Program-made: the position numbers and the translations under genes
Shown here: in pieces, positions 11,980 to 36,580 of the stretch
How the letters are laid out: the number at the start of each line of letters is the position of its first letter
Position numbering within the stretch: the first letter of the stretch is position 1
The notes under the pieces: generated by a model
Databases searched by the model: none
Told to the model about the DNA's origin: nothing
The model's input: only the letters and a program-made list of their open reading frames with translations
Source of the DNA: Cyclospora cayetanensis
Taxonomy: Eukaryota; Apicomplexa; Conoidasida; Eucoccidiorida; Eimeriidae
Reading direction: 5' to 3'
Assembly (NCBI RefSeq): GCF_002999335.1
Contig: NW_020312192.1
Coordinates: forward strand, 124,001-188,000
DNA length: 64,000 nucleotides

Positions 11980-13760
11980 TTAGAGCTTATTGAACGAGAC
12001 AATTTCAGCAGATTGAACGAGCCCAGACAGCTCCTCATCGTCTTCGTCTTCCTCGCCATGATCCATCATGGCTTCCCGCTTTTTCTTATCTTCTTCATTC
12101 ATGCCGATCTCTTCGATCCGGTCCGTGATTGACTGCGTCTCCACGATGTCGTCGAGGATGACGCATTGCACCTGATGTTGAAGCACAAAAACGGCGGCCG
12201 CCGACGGCACTGAAAGAAAATTTGAACGGACAAAGCTTTTGCTGCCCTAAACGGCCAGTGGCAAGCAGAAACAGGAGACAAATAGACGACAAGCGCAAAC
12301 AGGAATTCAACACGACAGCGCAATGGGGCGACAGCGCGGGAGAGCAGCGAGCCAAGCATATGCATATGCAGACTCACACAAAGACAGAGGAAGAATGCCA
12401 GACCCAAGCAGACGCACATAGAGCGAATAGGGATGAGGACAAGGAGCGGCCCGCTCAGCAGCGCAAGGCCAACAGAAAACACAGGTACATACTTGCAACT
12501 TATAGAGGCCAAATGCGATGGGGACTTTTTTGGTGTTCTCTCCCCAAGTCAATCCTTCGATTTGGATCTTTCTGATTTCCTTTTCGATGTCGTCCAAGTT
12601 AGTTTCAGAGCTGCTGGGCTTCACTTCAATAACCAACATGGACTTATTGATAACCTGCTTCTTCTTCTTTTCATTTTTCTTGGAATCGGACAGCTTCTTC
12701 AGAGCTTCCTTGTCCTCCGCAGTTTCCTCTCCTGCCGGACACATTCATGCACCGCACAACGAATATAAGGGGGAAAGTGCGAGCAGATATCACATCGCTG
12801 AAAGTCACGCAATACAGGGGCTCGCTTGATCAACAGAGGAAGTGCGGTCATTTGAGAGCTTCAGCTGCAGTCGGAACTAATAACCGACGGATGCTTTCTT
12901 CTGTATCTCCGATGTTCCCCGCTTCGTGAACACGCTTTCCCACCACTTGCACAGGAGGGACGGTCTGTGCCACCCGCTTGCGAGAGCACTACAGGAATGC
13001 GAAGCCCTCGGTGGGGCGCAGAGAAAGACAATTGTCATTTCACAAGCGCTACACGTCCACAGGCAGTCATCAGAGATACAGACACCGGAGGATTTGCCAG
13101 TGTACTGGATGAGATGTGGCGAAGGCACCGTGGTCATGCTTACCAAAGAGGTCAATATCATCTTCTTCTTCCGCTGGTTTCCCCTTAGGAGCTCCGGTGG
13201 AGCCTAGGTAATATGCACAGGGTGTGCTAAGCTCATGGAGATCTGCTAGAGGTGCCATTTTGCCGTTCCCGTTCAATAATTTTGCACTTGCGGAAATACG
13301 CTGTGTGCGCGCGTACACCTCAGGACCTAGCGTTGCCAAGACGCCTTTCACGTAAAGAATACATATAAGTGTTGCTTCTTGATTTCTTGTATCCTACCTG
13401 CCCTTTGGCAAAGGCCAAAAGGTGCGCTGTCTCTCTGTGGGGTCTGTCTTTCGATGCATGCGAAGCAGCCCCAGAGCACCGCAGTAGCGCTGCTCTAGTA
13501 TTAATACTTGTATCTAACTTCGCATAATATGACTGTTCTCTGTTTTATCTACGCCGTGGAAGCACTCCATGCAGCAACCCGGATAGACTGAGAAGCGGCA
13601 TGCAGTCTGCAATACATCCCAGCGAACCTTTGAGCCCGAAGGGTTTTACCTTCTCCGCTTGCTTGGGGCACAATTGGTCTGCTTCCTTTTTCGCAGTATA
13701 AGGCCGACAGGAGGGCCAGCCCTTTGTCATTCGCCCCGCCTCATCCCCGACATACAACAT
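11980..13760 (-). CDS. eEF1B beta, guanine nucleotide exchange subunit of elongation factor 1
   Basis: Exons on the minus strand: 13760-13628 (5' boundaries inferred), 13344-13144, 12731-12493, 12171-11980. The phases agree and sum to 765 nt (254 residues). The acidic hinge EEEDDIDLFGEETAEDKEAL is the eEF1B signature, followed by KSMLVIEVKPSSSETNLDDI, IQIEGLTWG, PIAFGLYKLQVQCVILDD and the terminal LVQSAEIVSFNKL. The C-terminal domain reloads eEF1A with GTP in cytosolic translation. The N-terminal part (PYTAKKEADQL, then LGPEVYARTQRIS) corresponds to the family's GST-C-like domain but is divergent. An acidic/basic insertion of about 28 residues interrupts the exchange domain near its end (12025-12108), which is unusual. 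The exon 1 donor (gttcgc) is weak; an alternative donor upstream (gtaaaa) would break the phase. Confidence 0.88.
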
Positions 13761-13838
13761 AATCGAGCGTTTGTAGCTTCAGATCTCCACACTGTGGCCT
13801 ATTGCCACTAAAGGCTTGGTATCCTGGCTCCGCGGACA
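13761..13838. promoter_or_regulatory. Short divergent intergenic region between eEF1B beta and KRI1
   Basis: Only 78 bases separate the proposed ATG of eEF1B beta (13760, -) from that of KRI1 (13839, +). If both starts are right, the two translation-related genes share a compact bidirectional promoter, with very short 5' leaders or transcripts that overlap. No sequence element can be named here. Confidence 0.4.
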
Positions 13839-20664
<6,826 letters not shown>

Positions 20665-23138
20665 TCGGTCTCACCTCATCCCTCGGTCGCGCCCTCGTTC
20701 ATGTTGTGCTGTACCTCAGCGATCGTGGGCACCGCTATTTCATCTCCATTGACAGACACCTGGGAGAAGTATGCCGCTACTCTCCCTATCGTCAATTTCG
20801 TGTCCGTGGAGCTCACCTTTGGCGGCTGGCCGTATTGTCCTGCGCTAATCTGTCAGAGATTTACTTGTTTTTAGAGATACTCTGGCATAGGCGAAATTAT
20901 TGCAAACCTCAATTTCAGGCACTCCTTTCTGCTCCGCCTTTGCGGATAGCTCTCCCGCCTGACAAATAGCCAATAGATCTAGCCGTGGCTGCTGGTTTGT
21001 TTCGCTGTAGTATTCTAGCGTACCTCAGCTTCTTGAGCCATCTTTTCTCCTTTAGGTTGCGCAGCAAGCAGTAGAATTCGCTCATTGATCAGTAAGTGCC
21101 AACACATTAACTCGCTGCACATCTTGCTTACTCTCCTTCGTCTGCTGCTCCGTCCAGCGCTAAGCAAGTCGATTTTAGATGTCACGACAAGCATCAATCA
21201 CATTGTACTTCTGGTGGCAATGTACCTGCACTTTTGTGCTTTTGGCGGGTAGCGACACGGCGTTTCCTTTTTCTGCGTGCACAGTCGAGTCGGCGCAAGT
21301 TAGAAGGCCGGGTTAAGGAAGCCTCCGGGTACCTGTCGGGGCTTCTGCCTCCTGGCCCTCCGGCGCTTGCACGCCAGTGTTTATGCAAAAAATGGCTTTG
21401 TATATGTCCTTTATCCATTCACTGTGATGCGTCCATGAAGAATTGAGCCCCGAATCAATTGTAACCTCGGAGGGAAAACCGCATCACTTACTTTCTTTCT
21501 GCATTTGTTTCTGTACAAAGCACCCTCGGAGAATCCTCATGATACATCCTGAAGCCTGTTGATCTTTTACCCACTCAGATCACACGATCCGTGTGGCCTC
21601 AAAGACGTACATCTACGGCTTCTCCTAAGGGTTTCAATCGGGGTTTTGATTTCTATGATAGGAAACTTGATGAACGGCGCTTCTGGGTGGTCTGATGGAG
21701 CGGTGAGGCATACAGGGAACACACGCGATCGAGCGCTTTCACTACCTGGATAATGCACTGTAAAATATCTCTTTGTTATTGTAGCGGCAAAAGGGCCAAC
21801 GGAGAGGACATCCATGGGATCCCTGGCCACGAGGATTTTGCCGCTCTGTCGTCAACCCAACAGCATAGAAAGCCAAAATTGCCCTTCAGAGAAATGTCAC
21901 CTCCCTCCAAATTGCCCCCTTTACCTTTTGTACCGAACACGCAGGAGGCTTCGCCTCGATCTTTTCTACAGCCTCCTCAGCTTCATGTTCCTGTTGCATC
22001 AACATAGGTACAGCTTTTAGTAGCCTTGGTGATGGGGGAAGGCAAACTCACCGCTTTTGCGTCTTGTGCTTGAAGTTGCTCTCTGTGACCAATTTCACCC
22101 TCCAGGTTTTTGGTTGCGAGAGAGTAATCTGATCCGATTCAAATTATGTGTCAGTGCATTATGGTGGATGCATCACCAACAATACCCATTTCTTCTGTTT
22201 CAGCTGCATTTGGTATTTTGCAAGTGTAATGTGCATTGAAATCCACAGGAATGGTATGAAACCTGCGTACTGTCTTCCTCAGATTTTTCCTTTCCTTCCT
22301 CTCCTTTTTCATCTTCATCTGTAATGCCGTCTGGTTCATCTTTTGGTTCATGGACCGCCATCGAATCAACGCCATGATGGCTGCGGAGTGCCGTGCACGG
22401 CGTGCAGATCCCCAATGAAGAAATACAAATGATGAAGAAATGCAATCTCATGGCTACTGATTGTTAAAATTATAGAATCCAGTTGCGTATAAACGAATGA
22501 TTTTTTTTCTAAAGGGAAAAGATGGTTGATGGCCCCGCACACGCGCTGCCGCCTCCCCAAACGCTCTGTTCAGTTACAGTGCGGCTGGAAATCCGCCGGT
22601 ACCCTGTATCTGCATTTTCGTGGAAGGCATACTATGAATGATTGTTGTAATTTTCATATATATACCAAATCAATTCCTATTTCTGCCTGTTTGACGACTC
22701 TGCAAGACCACGGAAGCAGCTCTGCTGGTCAGGGCTGAAACCGTCCGAAAGAATAATAATGAATGAAGCATTTCTCTAGCCACTCAGCGTGGCCCGGACG
22801 ACTGTTATCATGTCATGATTGAAGTAAATCGCACTTCATTCGCGTCACAAACTTTCCTATATCAGTCCTTATCAATCTAGTTGTACTCTTCTACTGGGCC
22901 CCGCTGTGTACAATGATTTGCCAAATACGGACATCCACTTTCTCATAACTTAGGCAGTTCTGTTGTTCAGTAAGCCAGCAAATTGAATTGATTCTTTCAG
23001 TTTCGTTTTCATTTTGGATGCCCACCTGCAGGCTGCCTGCGTTAACAAAATGAAAGGTCCGAAAATAGGTCCAGGGGAAAAAATGAGTGCGTTATTGGCT
23101 ATGCTCGCCAAGTTTCTCGTTGGAAAACTACCGCTGCA
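20665..23138. other. KRI1 3' flank and unassigned sequence
   Basis: This lies between the convergent ends of KRI1 (+) and CSTF3 (-). Fragments that could be exons are a + frame at 21282-21445 (RKLEGRVKEASGYLSGLLPP), a + frame after an AG at about 21577 (GFNRGFDFYDRKLDERRFW) and a proline-rich + frame at 21785-22007 (PSKLPPLPFVPNTQEASPRS). Their phases could not be joined into one coherent product, and I recognise no family. A small unidentified gene is possible. Confidence 0.3.
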
Positions 23139-29670
<6,532 letters not shown>

Positions 29671-30480
29671 GTTGCTCAGACAAAGTCAGCGGTCCAGCGG
29701 CGATAGCTCCAGTGTGGGTCTGTGCAGGAAAGGGTTTAGAGAGGGCGGGGGCGGAGGGGCCCTCAAAGGGCCCCTGCCAGTTCGGCCCGGGGCCTCCTCA
29801 GAAAGACGTAGTTGGAAAGCAAGAGAGGGGCCTCCACAGTACATAAGCATGGAGGCCCCCTCAGATATCACCTAGTGGAGGAGGACTTGGAAGGGCCCAC
29901 CAAGAAGAGGCAACTATCAGAGCCGTGGGTCCAGGTCTTGGTCCGCAAGGGCAGTGTTGTACGTCTAATCATCTATTCACATAAGCTGCATCCTGGATGG
30001 ACGGACCCGAAGCGTAGGTGCACGCAAAAATGAGCTAAAAGGGAGGAGGAAGGGGGAGGAAAAAGAAAGACCAACGCAGGCGCATGCAGCTGGTGCTCTT
30101 TGGGGCTGGGCGAGGTTCTTCCACGAGCCAACAATTTTTATTTCTGCGTCATTAAAATGCATTCAGAGCAAGTTTATAGCGGAAAGACAATTTGGAGGAA
30201 GTTAGGCAGATGCTAAGCACCTAGTGTCCACGCTGGGATGTACGCTCACAGAGTGTAGGCTCACTTGAGCGGAGAATGGGTAACTTCATCTTTATTTATT
30301 GATACAAAAACAGTGATCGAGACTAAGGTATAGAGGTTTAGCTGTATTAGGCTGGATTTGATAGACTTACTGCAATAAACTATAGAGAAATCTGTCCAAT
30401 AAGCTTTGCGTGTTCATGAGCAGACCCTCCTTGAAATGATTTAGCAGCAGGCATGCTATGAAATAACAGGTAATTTAGTA
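29671..30480. other. CSTF3 upstream region; no gene recognised
   Basis: This should carry the CSTF3 promoter. A GGGCCC-rich tract covers 29630-29790. Minus-strand frame 29686-29871 is proline-rich low complexity with no family signal. Confidence 0.4.
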
Positions 30481-30491
30481 AATTGCCTTGC

Positions 30492-30870
30492 TCATACTGC
30501 ACGTGGTGTACGCACACACCAGCTTGTGTTTAAGGAGGCAGCAATGGTGTAGCCCTTATCAGACGGTGTTCCCCTGGCCATTGCAGTTCCTCGTCGCAGC
30601 AATTGATCTTCAGCTGGCATTATCTTCCTCAAAAGAAGTCTTATCGGCCCCCATCTTGCAAATGCTGATTCACCAAAATGACTCTTTGGGGGGCCTTGCA
30701 GCAACGAGTGGTAGGCGAGTTCTTCGCAAAGGTCTGCATGGCGCAGGGTCAAAAGGTTTGCAGAGGCCCAGAGGACTCCTCTTGTGTTGATTTCCCAGCG
30801 AAATTCAACATCAGAAAGGGTGCTGACTGCGTTGGGCCTCGTTTTCCGCCGCTGTCTCAGCCTGAGCTAT
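30492..30870 (-). CDS. Possible exon of an unassigned protein (helical-repeat-like)
   Basis: On the minus strand the frame can be followed from an AG near 30870 to the stop at 30492. It contains VEFRWEINTRGVLWASANLL and TLRHADLCEELAYHSLLQG, then GESAFARWGPIRLLLRKI. The hydrophobic spacing recalls the alpha-helical OPR/FASTK-like repeats found in organelle RNA-binding proteins that are numerous in apicomplexans, but this is only a resemblance. No start codon or partner exons are established. Confidence 0.3.
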
Positions 30871-30979
30871 GGGGCGAGGTCCTAATATGTCCCCCTCCAG
30901 CAACACATAGGAGCCTCGTGGCCAGCCTCAAGGCATTTCATGTTCGCCTGTATGCCAGGGATCAAAATGTCAGGACATA

Positions 30980-32390
30980 GGATGTAAGGCTCACAAGTGG
31001 TGCGAGTGGGCCTGTTGGGTTTCGCGGGTGACCCTCTTAGTTGGTGCACCGTTTCTATCTCCTGCGCCAGATATATTTTAGGTTCAGGGCTTTGCTTGCA
31101 GTTTTCGAGGCTTCAGGCAGATACGGAGCGCTTGACGAGCTCTCTTGGCAAAAGAGAGGCTGAAAAGTAGGGATCTCGAAGATGCCATAGAGATGTTGCA
31201 ATGTGCATACACCGAACGTGGTGTGAATATAGTAGGCTCCTAAGGAAGCACTTCAGCCCCTTTCTTTGCCCTATCAAGAAAATCAGGGGCACTTGATAAA
31301 TAGCTTACAAGCACAACTCATTCCGCTATTCAAGGGGTTGCCTTTGCCTATTAAAACGCATTCATTGCAGCATTCTTTGGATCATGCATACTTATCACTG
31401 CACAAAAATATATTGTCTCCCAAAAAAACGCTTTCACGTACACGGTCTGCTTCCCTACTGTCTGCACCTCATTTCCTTAGCCAAACAAAAGTCTCCAGCA
31501 CCCCCCAGAGAGAAAGGGCCACAGGCTAGTGCCCGGAGGCCTCGCCTTTAGTAAATATAATCCTGCACGCATGGAGTCCCTGGCAAGTGAGAATGATGTG
31601 GCTCGGCTCACCTCCTTGTTGGCCCCAGAAGGACCAAATGGGGCCCGATAAAGGTTTCTACTCGCCCTGTTGTGCTCCTGTCTCCTGAGGCTGGACCTAA
31701 AGAGAAACAGGGAGCAGGTGAGGAAGAGTAATAGAAATAGTACGACATACTGCTGCTTGTGCGGCAAAGCAAACATGCAGGAGGGGGCTTACGGGGTCCC
31801 CGAAGCAAATCACACTGCTTAACATTATTGCGCCCTTATTCCAACCACAAGTCGCCAGGCTGCCAAAAGGGATGAGCCGAGTTCTTTACCGGGCTTTGGA
31901 TCCAGGGTGTCGGCTCTTAGGGACCGCCAAGAAGAATGGAAAGAGTCCCTAGAAGGAGCAATCACGGAAGGAAGACAGGAAGACGGAGAAGGAAGATGGT
32001 AGATGGACACAGTGTAGGCGCAGTGAGGCAGAGGCAAAATTGGCGAGGCAGGCAGAAATAGAAAGGGGCGACTACAGCACGCTCCTCGAGTATGGTCTCT
32101 CTAATGTTATGCAGCATGCTTTTATTGATTTACCTAGGGGCTTATAGAGTCCATTGTGCCTTGTCTTCCTTTCGATGTTTGGAAGGTCAAACGCACCCTA
32201 AACCCGGGTGGTCAACCCCTAAGCCATTGGCGTTACCTACCCCTTAGTGCTTGGAGGCTTGACCACACGCCTTTCCATGAGCTGCCCGCTGCTGCAAGAG
32301 TTTCAAAATAAGGCAATAGGAGAATACCGATGGCAGCAGCAACCGCAGCAGGAACAGCACCAGCTGCACCAATATCAGTAGCAGGCGCTT
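30980..32390. other. Unassigned region with possible small minus-strand exons
   Basis: On the minus strand three short stretches look exon-like: LHNIRETILEERAVVA near 32120-32070, DSFHSSWRSLRADTLDPKPG near 31950-31890, and RASRNLYRAPFGPSGANKE near 31680-31615 after a TTTAG acceptor. They may belong to one small protein with short introns. I recognise no family, and the chain is not phase-verified. Confidence 0.25.
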
Positions 32391-33163
32391 TGTGGGTCAT
32401 AGTACTCCTTCTTCAAAGCATAGGGCCCAAGCAGCGTTTGTGACCCTCCAGACTACAAGTTTAGAGACTCAATATCGGTATGTGTGTAGGGTCCGAGCTT
32501 ATACATGGCCGGTGTGCTGCATTTCGCTGAGAGTAAGTGCTTCGGGCTTGCTTACAGGTTTTAGTGCGTACGAACTGACGACTAGGCTTTCAGGCTCGTG
32601 TTGGCGTGTAGGGTACTTTCAGCCGAAGCACAAGCGGCAGAGGAGAAGCGAGGTAAGGAGAAGGTGGGAAGCCTTAAGGTATGGAGGCCGCTTGAGCATT
32701 TTCCTCCTCGACTTTGGGCGGCAGTTCGTCATTGCAGACTTCTGCAGAGAAACGATGAACCCCTAATTTGGTGAACACCCCTACAAGGTAGAGCTGGCGG
32801 TCGAGGAGATGGCAGGCAGGAGGAGGAGCGGTTACAGTCTGCGACCATGCTGCCTGCCTCTAAGTGCTTACCCTCCTTAATAACACGAAAATAAAATACT
32901 CTTTTTTCTTCGCGCTGAATGACGCTCTGCTTGTTACTTTAGTACGCTAGCTACGGCGCCTCTTTCCTGCTTTCCCCCCTTTTCGTCTTCAACATTTATT
33001 TGTTCATGTACTCCGTAGGCTTTGCTTCTCCCTCTCCGTGCCCGCTTCTGGTGTAGTGTTTCTGAGTGCCTTTGTCGCCGTTCGCCGCTGTCTCGCCCCA
33101 TGATATGACACTGCACACTGCTACCCGTGGAATTGTCTTACTTAAGTTTGCATCGCGCAATCA

Positions 33164-34133
33164 GCGGGAGCGGAGATAGAGTTGGAAGAGCATCTTCGTT
33201 CAAAGGTGAATAAACAACTTGAACCAACAGATGCAGACTTGCAAAGGCAGCGACAACTTGGGTCACAGGCTCTAAGTGCTTCCAGGCGCGACTATTTGTA
33301 TGTATATTTGCATTTTTATGAAGTTTCCCGAGCACTGAGGCTTTACAGCTTGTGTATGTCCCTCAGACAACCCTCATGAAAGGGGAGCAGCTGACGAAGA
33401 AGCGCGCAGCCTTATCCAGAAAAAACATGCTCCCCACCCTGATTTTCGGTCCCTTTGATTTTTTATACCAATTAATTCTCATCTCTATGTCCCTCTTTGC
33501 CACTGCCTACGGTTTTGACTCCTTGCTCAATAGCCTCTCTTCTCCCTGCCTGTGTACCTCCATTTCTTTGCCGTACGCTGCCCCTCACCCCGCTTGCGTG
33601 TACGTGCCATGCATTGATCTGTCTCGTCCTTAGAATGACTATACGTTTAGAGCTCAGCGCTGCTTTAGTTCCCTCATTCTTCGTGAAGATGCTTTGGCTT
33701 GTGTGCGTCTGCAGGGCTTCCTGCGTGGGCACTTGTTACCTGCCTGCTTGCCTGCCTCCTTCTCCCACCCTGAGTCGCCGTCTTGCTTGTGTTTTCTGTG
33801 TTGCGTGCTGCTTTCGTGCTTGCCGTATGGTGTCTCTCTCTGTGATGCAGCTTCGTCCTGTTCCTTACCTCTTGCTGCAGTTTCTCCTAATATATGTCTT
33901 CCCCTGTTGGGCAATAGGGATTCAATTTTGCCCTTCGGGTCGTGCATGACTTGCAGAGGCTTAAGGAGGAGCTTATTAAAGCAAGGGAAAAGAAATTGTG
34001 GCGCATTTTAAGCCTGGGCGTTACGATTGCGGTTCTGTTTGGCTGGCACCAGGCTTTGCATCGGTTGCTGAAAAATCATCAGCCTTTGGGCCTAGAGTTT
34101 GCGCCGATTCCACGTAACAATTTTTGTTCGTAG
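33164..34133 (+). CDS. Probable coiled-coil, tail-anchored membrane protein (partial model)
   Basis: Three pieces are exon-like. The first, after a CAG acceptor at 33163, reads EIELEEHLRSKVNKQLEPTD and then LQRQRQLGSQALSASRRDYL. The second starts at 33367 (TTLMKGEQLTKKRAALSRKN). The last, 33957-34133, reads RLKEELIKAREKKLWRILSL, then a hydrophobic span (GVTIAVLFGW) and a short polar end. Heptad-like charged helices followed by one near-terminal membrane span suggest a SNARE-like or other tail-anchored protein. Exons upstream (about 32400-32700) and one joining 33430 to 33957 are not resolved, so start and middle are open. No family is claimed. Confidence 0.4.
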
Positions 34134-36580
34134 TGTTTGTGGATAAGGAGCTGTTGTGAGCCCAAGCGGGTGCTCGGGAGATATAGGCCTTTCGGTTGTA
34201 GCAGGTTCTTAAGCAGCTTCGATTGCAGCAGCGAGGCAGCGGGACACCTCAAAAGTCCTGCAAGTCCATTGTCTGGAAGTCTAGCACGCTCAGCAAAAAC
34301 TGCGCGTATGACTTGGGGGGTGTGCACTACGGCTCGATCTTAGCGTGTGGGCTTTAGGGCAGCTGCACAGACCTACAAAGGTCCGCAAGGATGTAGGGTT
34401 CGTGGTGTTGTTTAGGCAATGAAACGATTCGGTGCCTCTCTCTGCAAGCTTATTCAGAAATTCTATTTGTTGGCCCACAATAGATTTCATGGTGCTCTAA
34501 ATTCTGAAGCCTTAGCCGTATTGTGCTCTTAGACAACCGAGTTCTTGTCTGCAACGTAGCACTGCTCACACACAGCGCACACCAGGCGAAGACAGCCTCT
34601 TTCCGAAGAGTTTCGGTTTGTGCTGCAGGAAGCACAGACCTTGGGCTTCAGGATGGTGAGAAGGAAACAGGCAAGAAGCACAGCAAGGAGCTCGCGAGGT
34701 TCCTATACGGGTGGGAACTCCCAGAAAGGCCTTGCGGGTGTCTATTCAGGGACCACTTGGGCACCGCCCATCAGGCGAACTACAGAGCCCCTTCCCTCGT
34801 TGCACCAATACCCAGAGGAGCTGCTGCGGCACAAAGCAGCAAAACCGTACTTCATGGAACCTTAGGTCAGGAGGAGACCTCCGACACAGTGAAGGCCTCT
34901 TTTAACCCCCCTCGAGGGCCTTGGCGAGTCCTTTCGAAATACAAGGGACACATCTGGGATCAAAAGAGGGTTTCTGCGACCCCCACATTTTTCGGTAGGG
35001 TGACGGCACGAGAACAACGGGTTCCCTAGGCTGATGGCGGCCCACTGCGAACAAACAGGATTAGGCCATCCCTGAGGGCTCTTCGTGCATGCCAGTAAAG
35101 CGCCCTGCAGGGACACCCACTAGCTGCCTGCTGAGACTTCGCAGCACGCCACCCTGCCACGCCACGAAGAAGTCAAACAACCGGCCCACCAGGAAACTCC
35201 ACGGGTTCTGGTGAAGGCTTGTGCTGGCCCCTAATCCTGTGTTAGCCCTTGAAAGGGGGGAGGACAGCTGCCATTCCTGCTGCACCCCGCCCGTGTGCTG
35301 AAGCTCCACGGTGCCGGCCGCGTGTGCAGCAGCAAAGCCTGCCGTTGATCGCACTTGCCCAAAGGCCTCTGACCTCCCTGCAGGGTGCTTCTGGCAGCAG
35401 GAGACCATTCTACACCTCAGGGGGGGAAGCCCGACTGCGCTCTATTTTCCTCCTGCAAGCCACTCCAAAACGGAGCAGCTTCCATTAAATCCCCTATTGC
35501 AGCAGCTAGTTCAGAAAAAGGGCGCTCATTGGAATCCCAAGAGAGTTATGGAGACTAATCCTACGGAAGGGCCCCCGTTTCTGCAGGATCAAGCAGGCCA
35601 GCCCTCGACCCTCCGCTGTGAGTCCTCACTAAAGTCCCCTCTCCTTCTGCTTTTCGTCTAAAGTAGCTATAAGTCCCCTCGGGGCCCCCAAGAACTCCTG
35701 CAGCTTGCTAACTCTGTATGGGATCACTTATGGTACTGCTGCTACGGTACTTGCTGCTCTGCTGCAGCAGCAGCAGACGTGGACTCGGTGAGCCTGGATA
35801 CCCATAGCAGAGAACACAGCCCTATTCGGCACCACCCGCTGTCTCCTCATGTGGACAAAGAAGGTGTCCACCTGGGGAGTTCACAGTATCCGCGGCAGCT
35901 TCCCCATGACATGAGGAGGACTTCCACTTCAGCGGGGCCCCCCGTCGGCCTCTAGGCTATCTGCCACAGCACCACGTGCAGCAGACGAGAGCATTAGGCT
36001 CAGCCACACTATGGTACTGCTGGCGGCAAAGGGCCCCGTGTTCGAGGGCCCCTACTCCGAGTCGTAAAGGTCTCCTCAAGGGGCCTCCTCTGTGCCTATA
36101 AGGGAACTGGCAGCACTTTCAAGAGTGCATTGCATTCATGCCTGATGACTCACAACCCTCTCCACATTCGATGATATCCTCCAAATACCTTATCCGCCCC
36201 TCTCTCCACATATAGACTGATATATATCTATGTTGACAGATATGTATCTTCTGCCCCTGTCTTCCCTAGATCCATAGCCGGGTGTCTCCGCTTACCTGCC
36301 AGTGGCTTAGCTCAGTCTGCCTCCTTCCTGAAACTCCCACAAACCAAACAGCCCCCAGCCTTCTTCGATCCACATCCTGGGATGAACGTTCATACACCCC
36401 CTCGGCATGCCGAAGGGTGTGAAGCGTGGCGACATCAACCCTCCTTCTGTCTGTCCACCGTCCAGCGGAGTTTCGGAACCCTACACAGTTTTTGAGGATC
36501 GACCCATGCAACTAGGAAAGGCAACCCTCTCGCTCTTTCTTTGCACATGCTCAATGGAAGCGTCCAACATGCAGCAGCGC
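34134..36580. other. Unassigned, GGGCCC- and CAG-rich region
   Basis: Overlapping frames are present on both strands. The minus frame 35061-35408 (NPWSFLVGRLFDFFVAWQGG) and the plus frames 34523-35029 and 35311-35661 are the longest. None has a recognisable domain and codon phase gives no clear winner. A stretch of CAG/CTG triplets lies at 35735-35775. A lineage-specific gene may be present. Confidence 0.3.
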
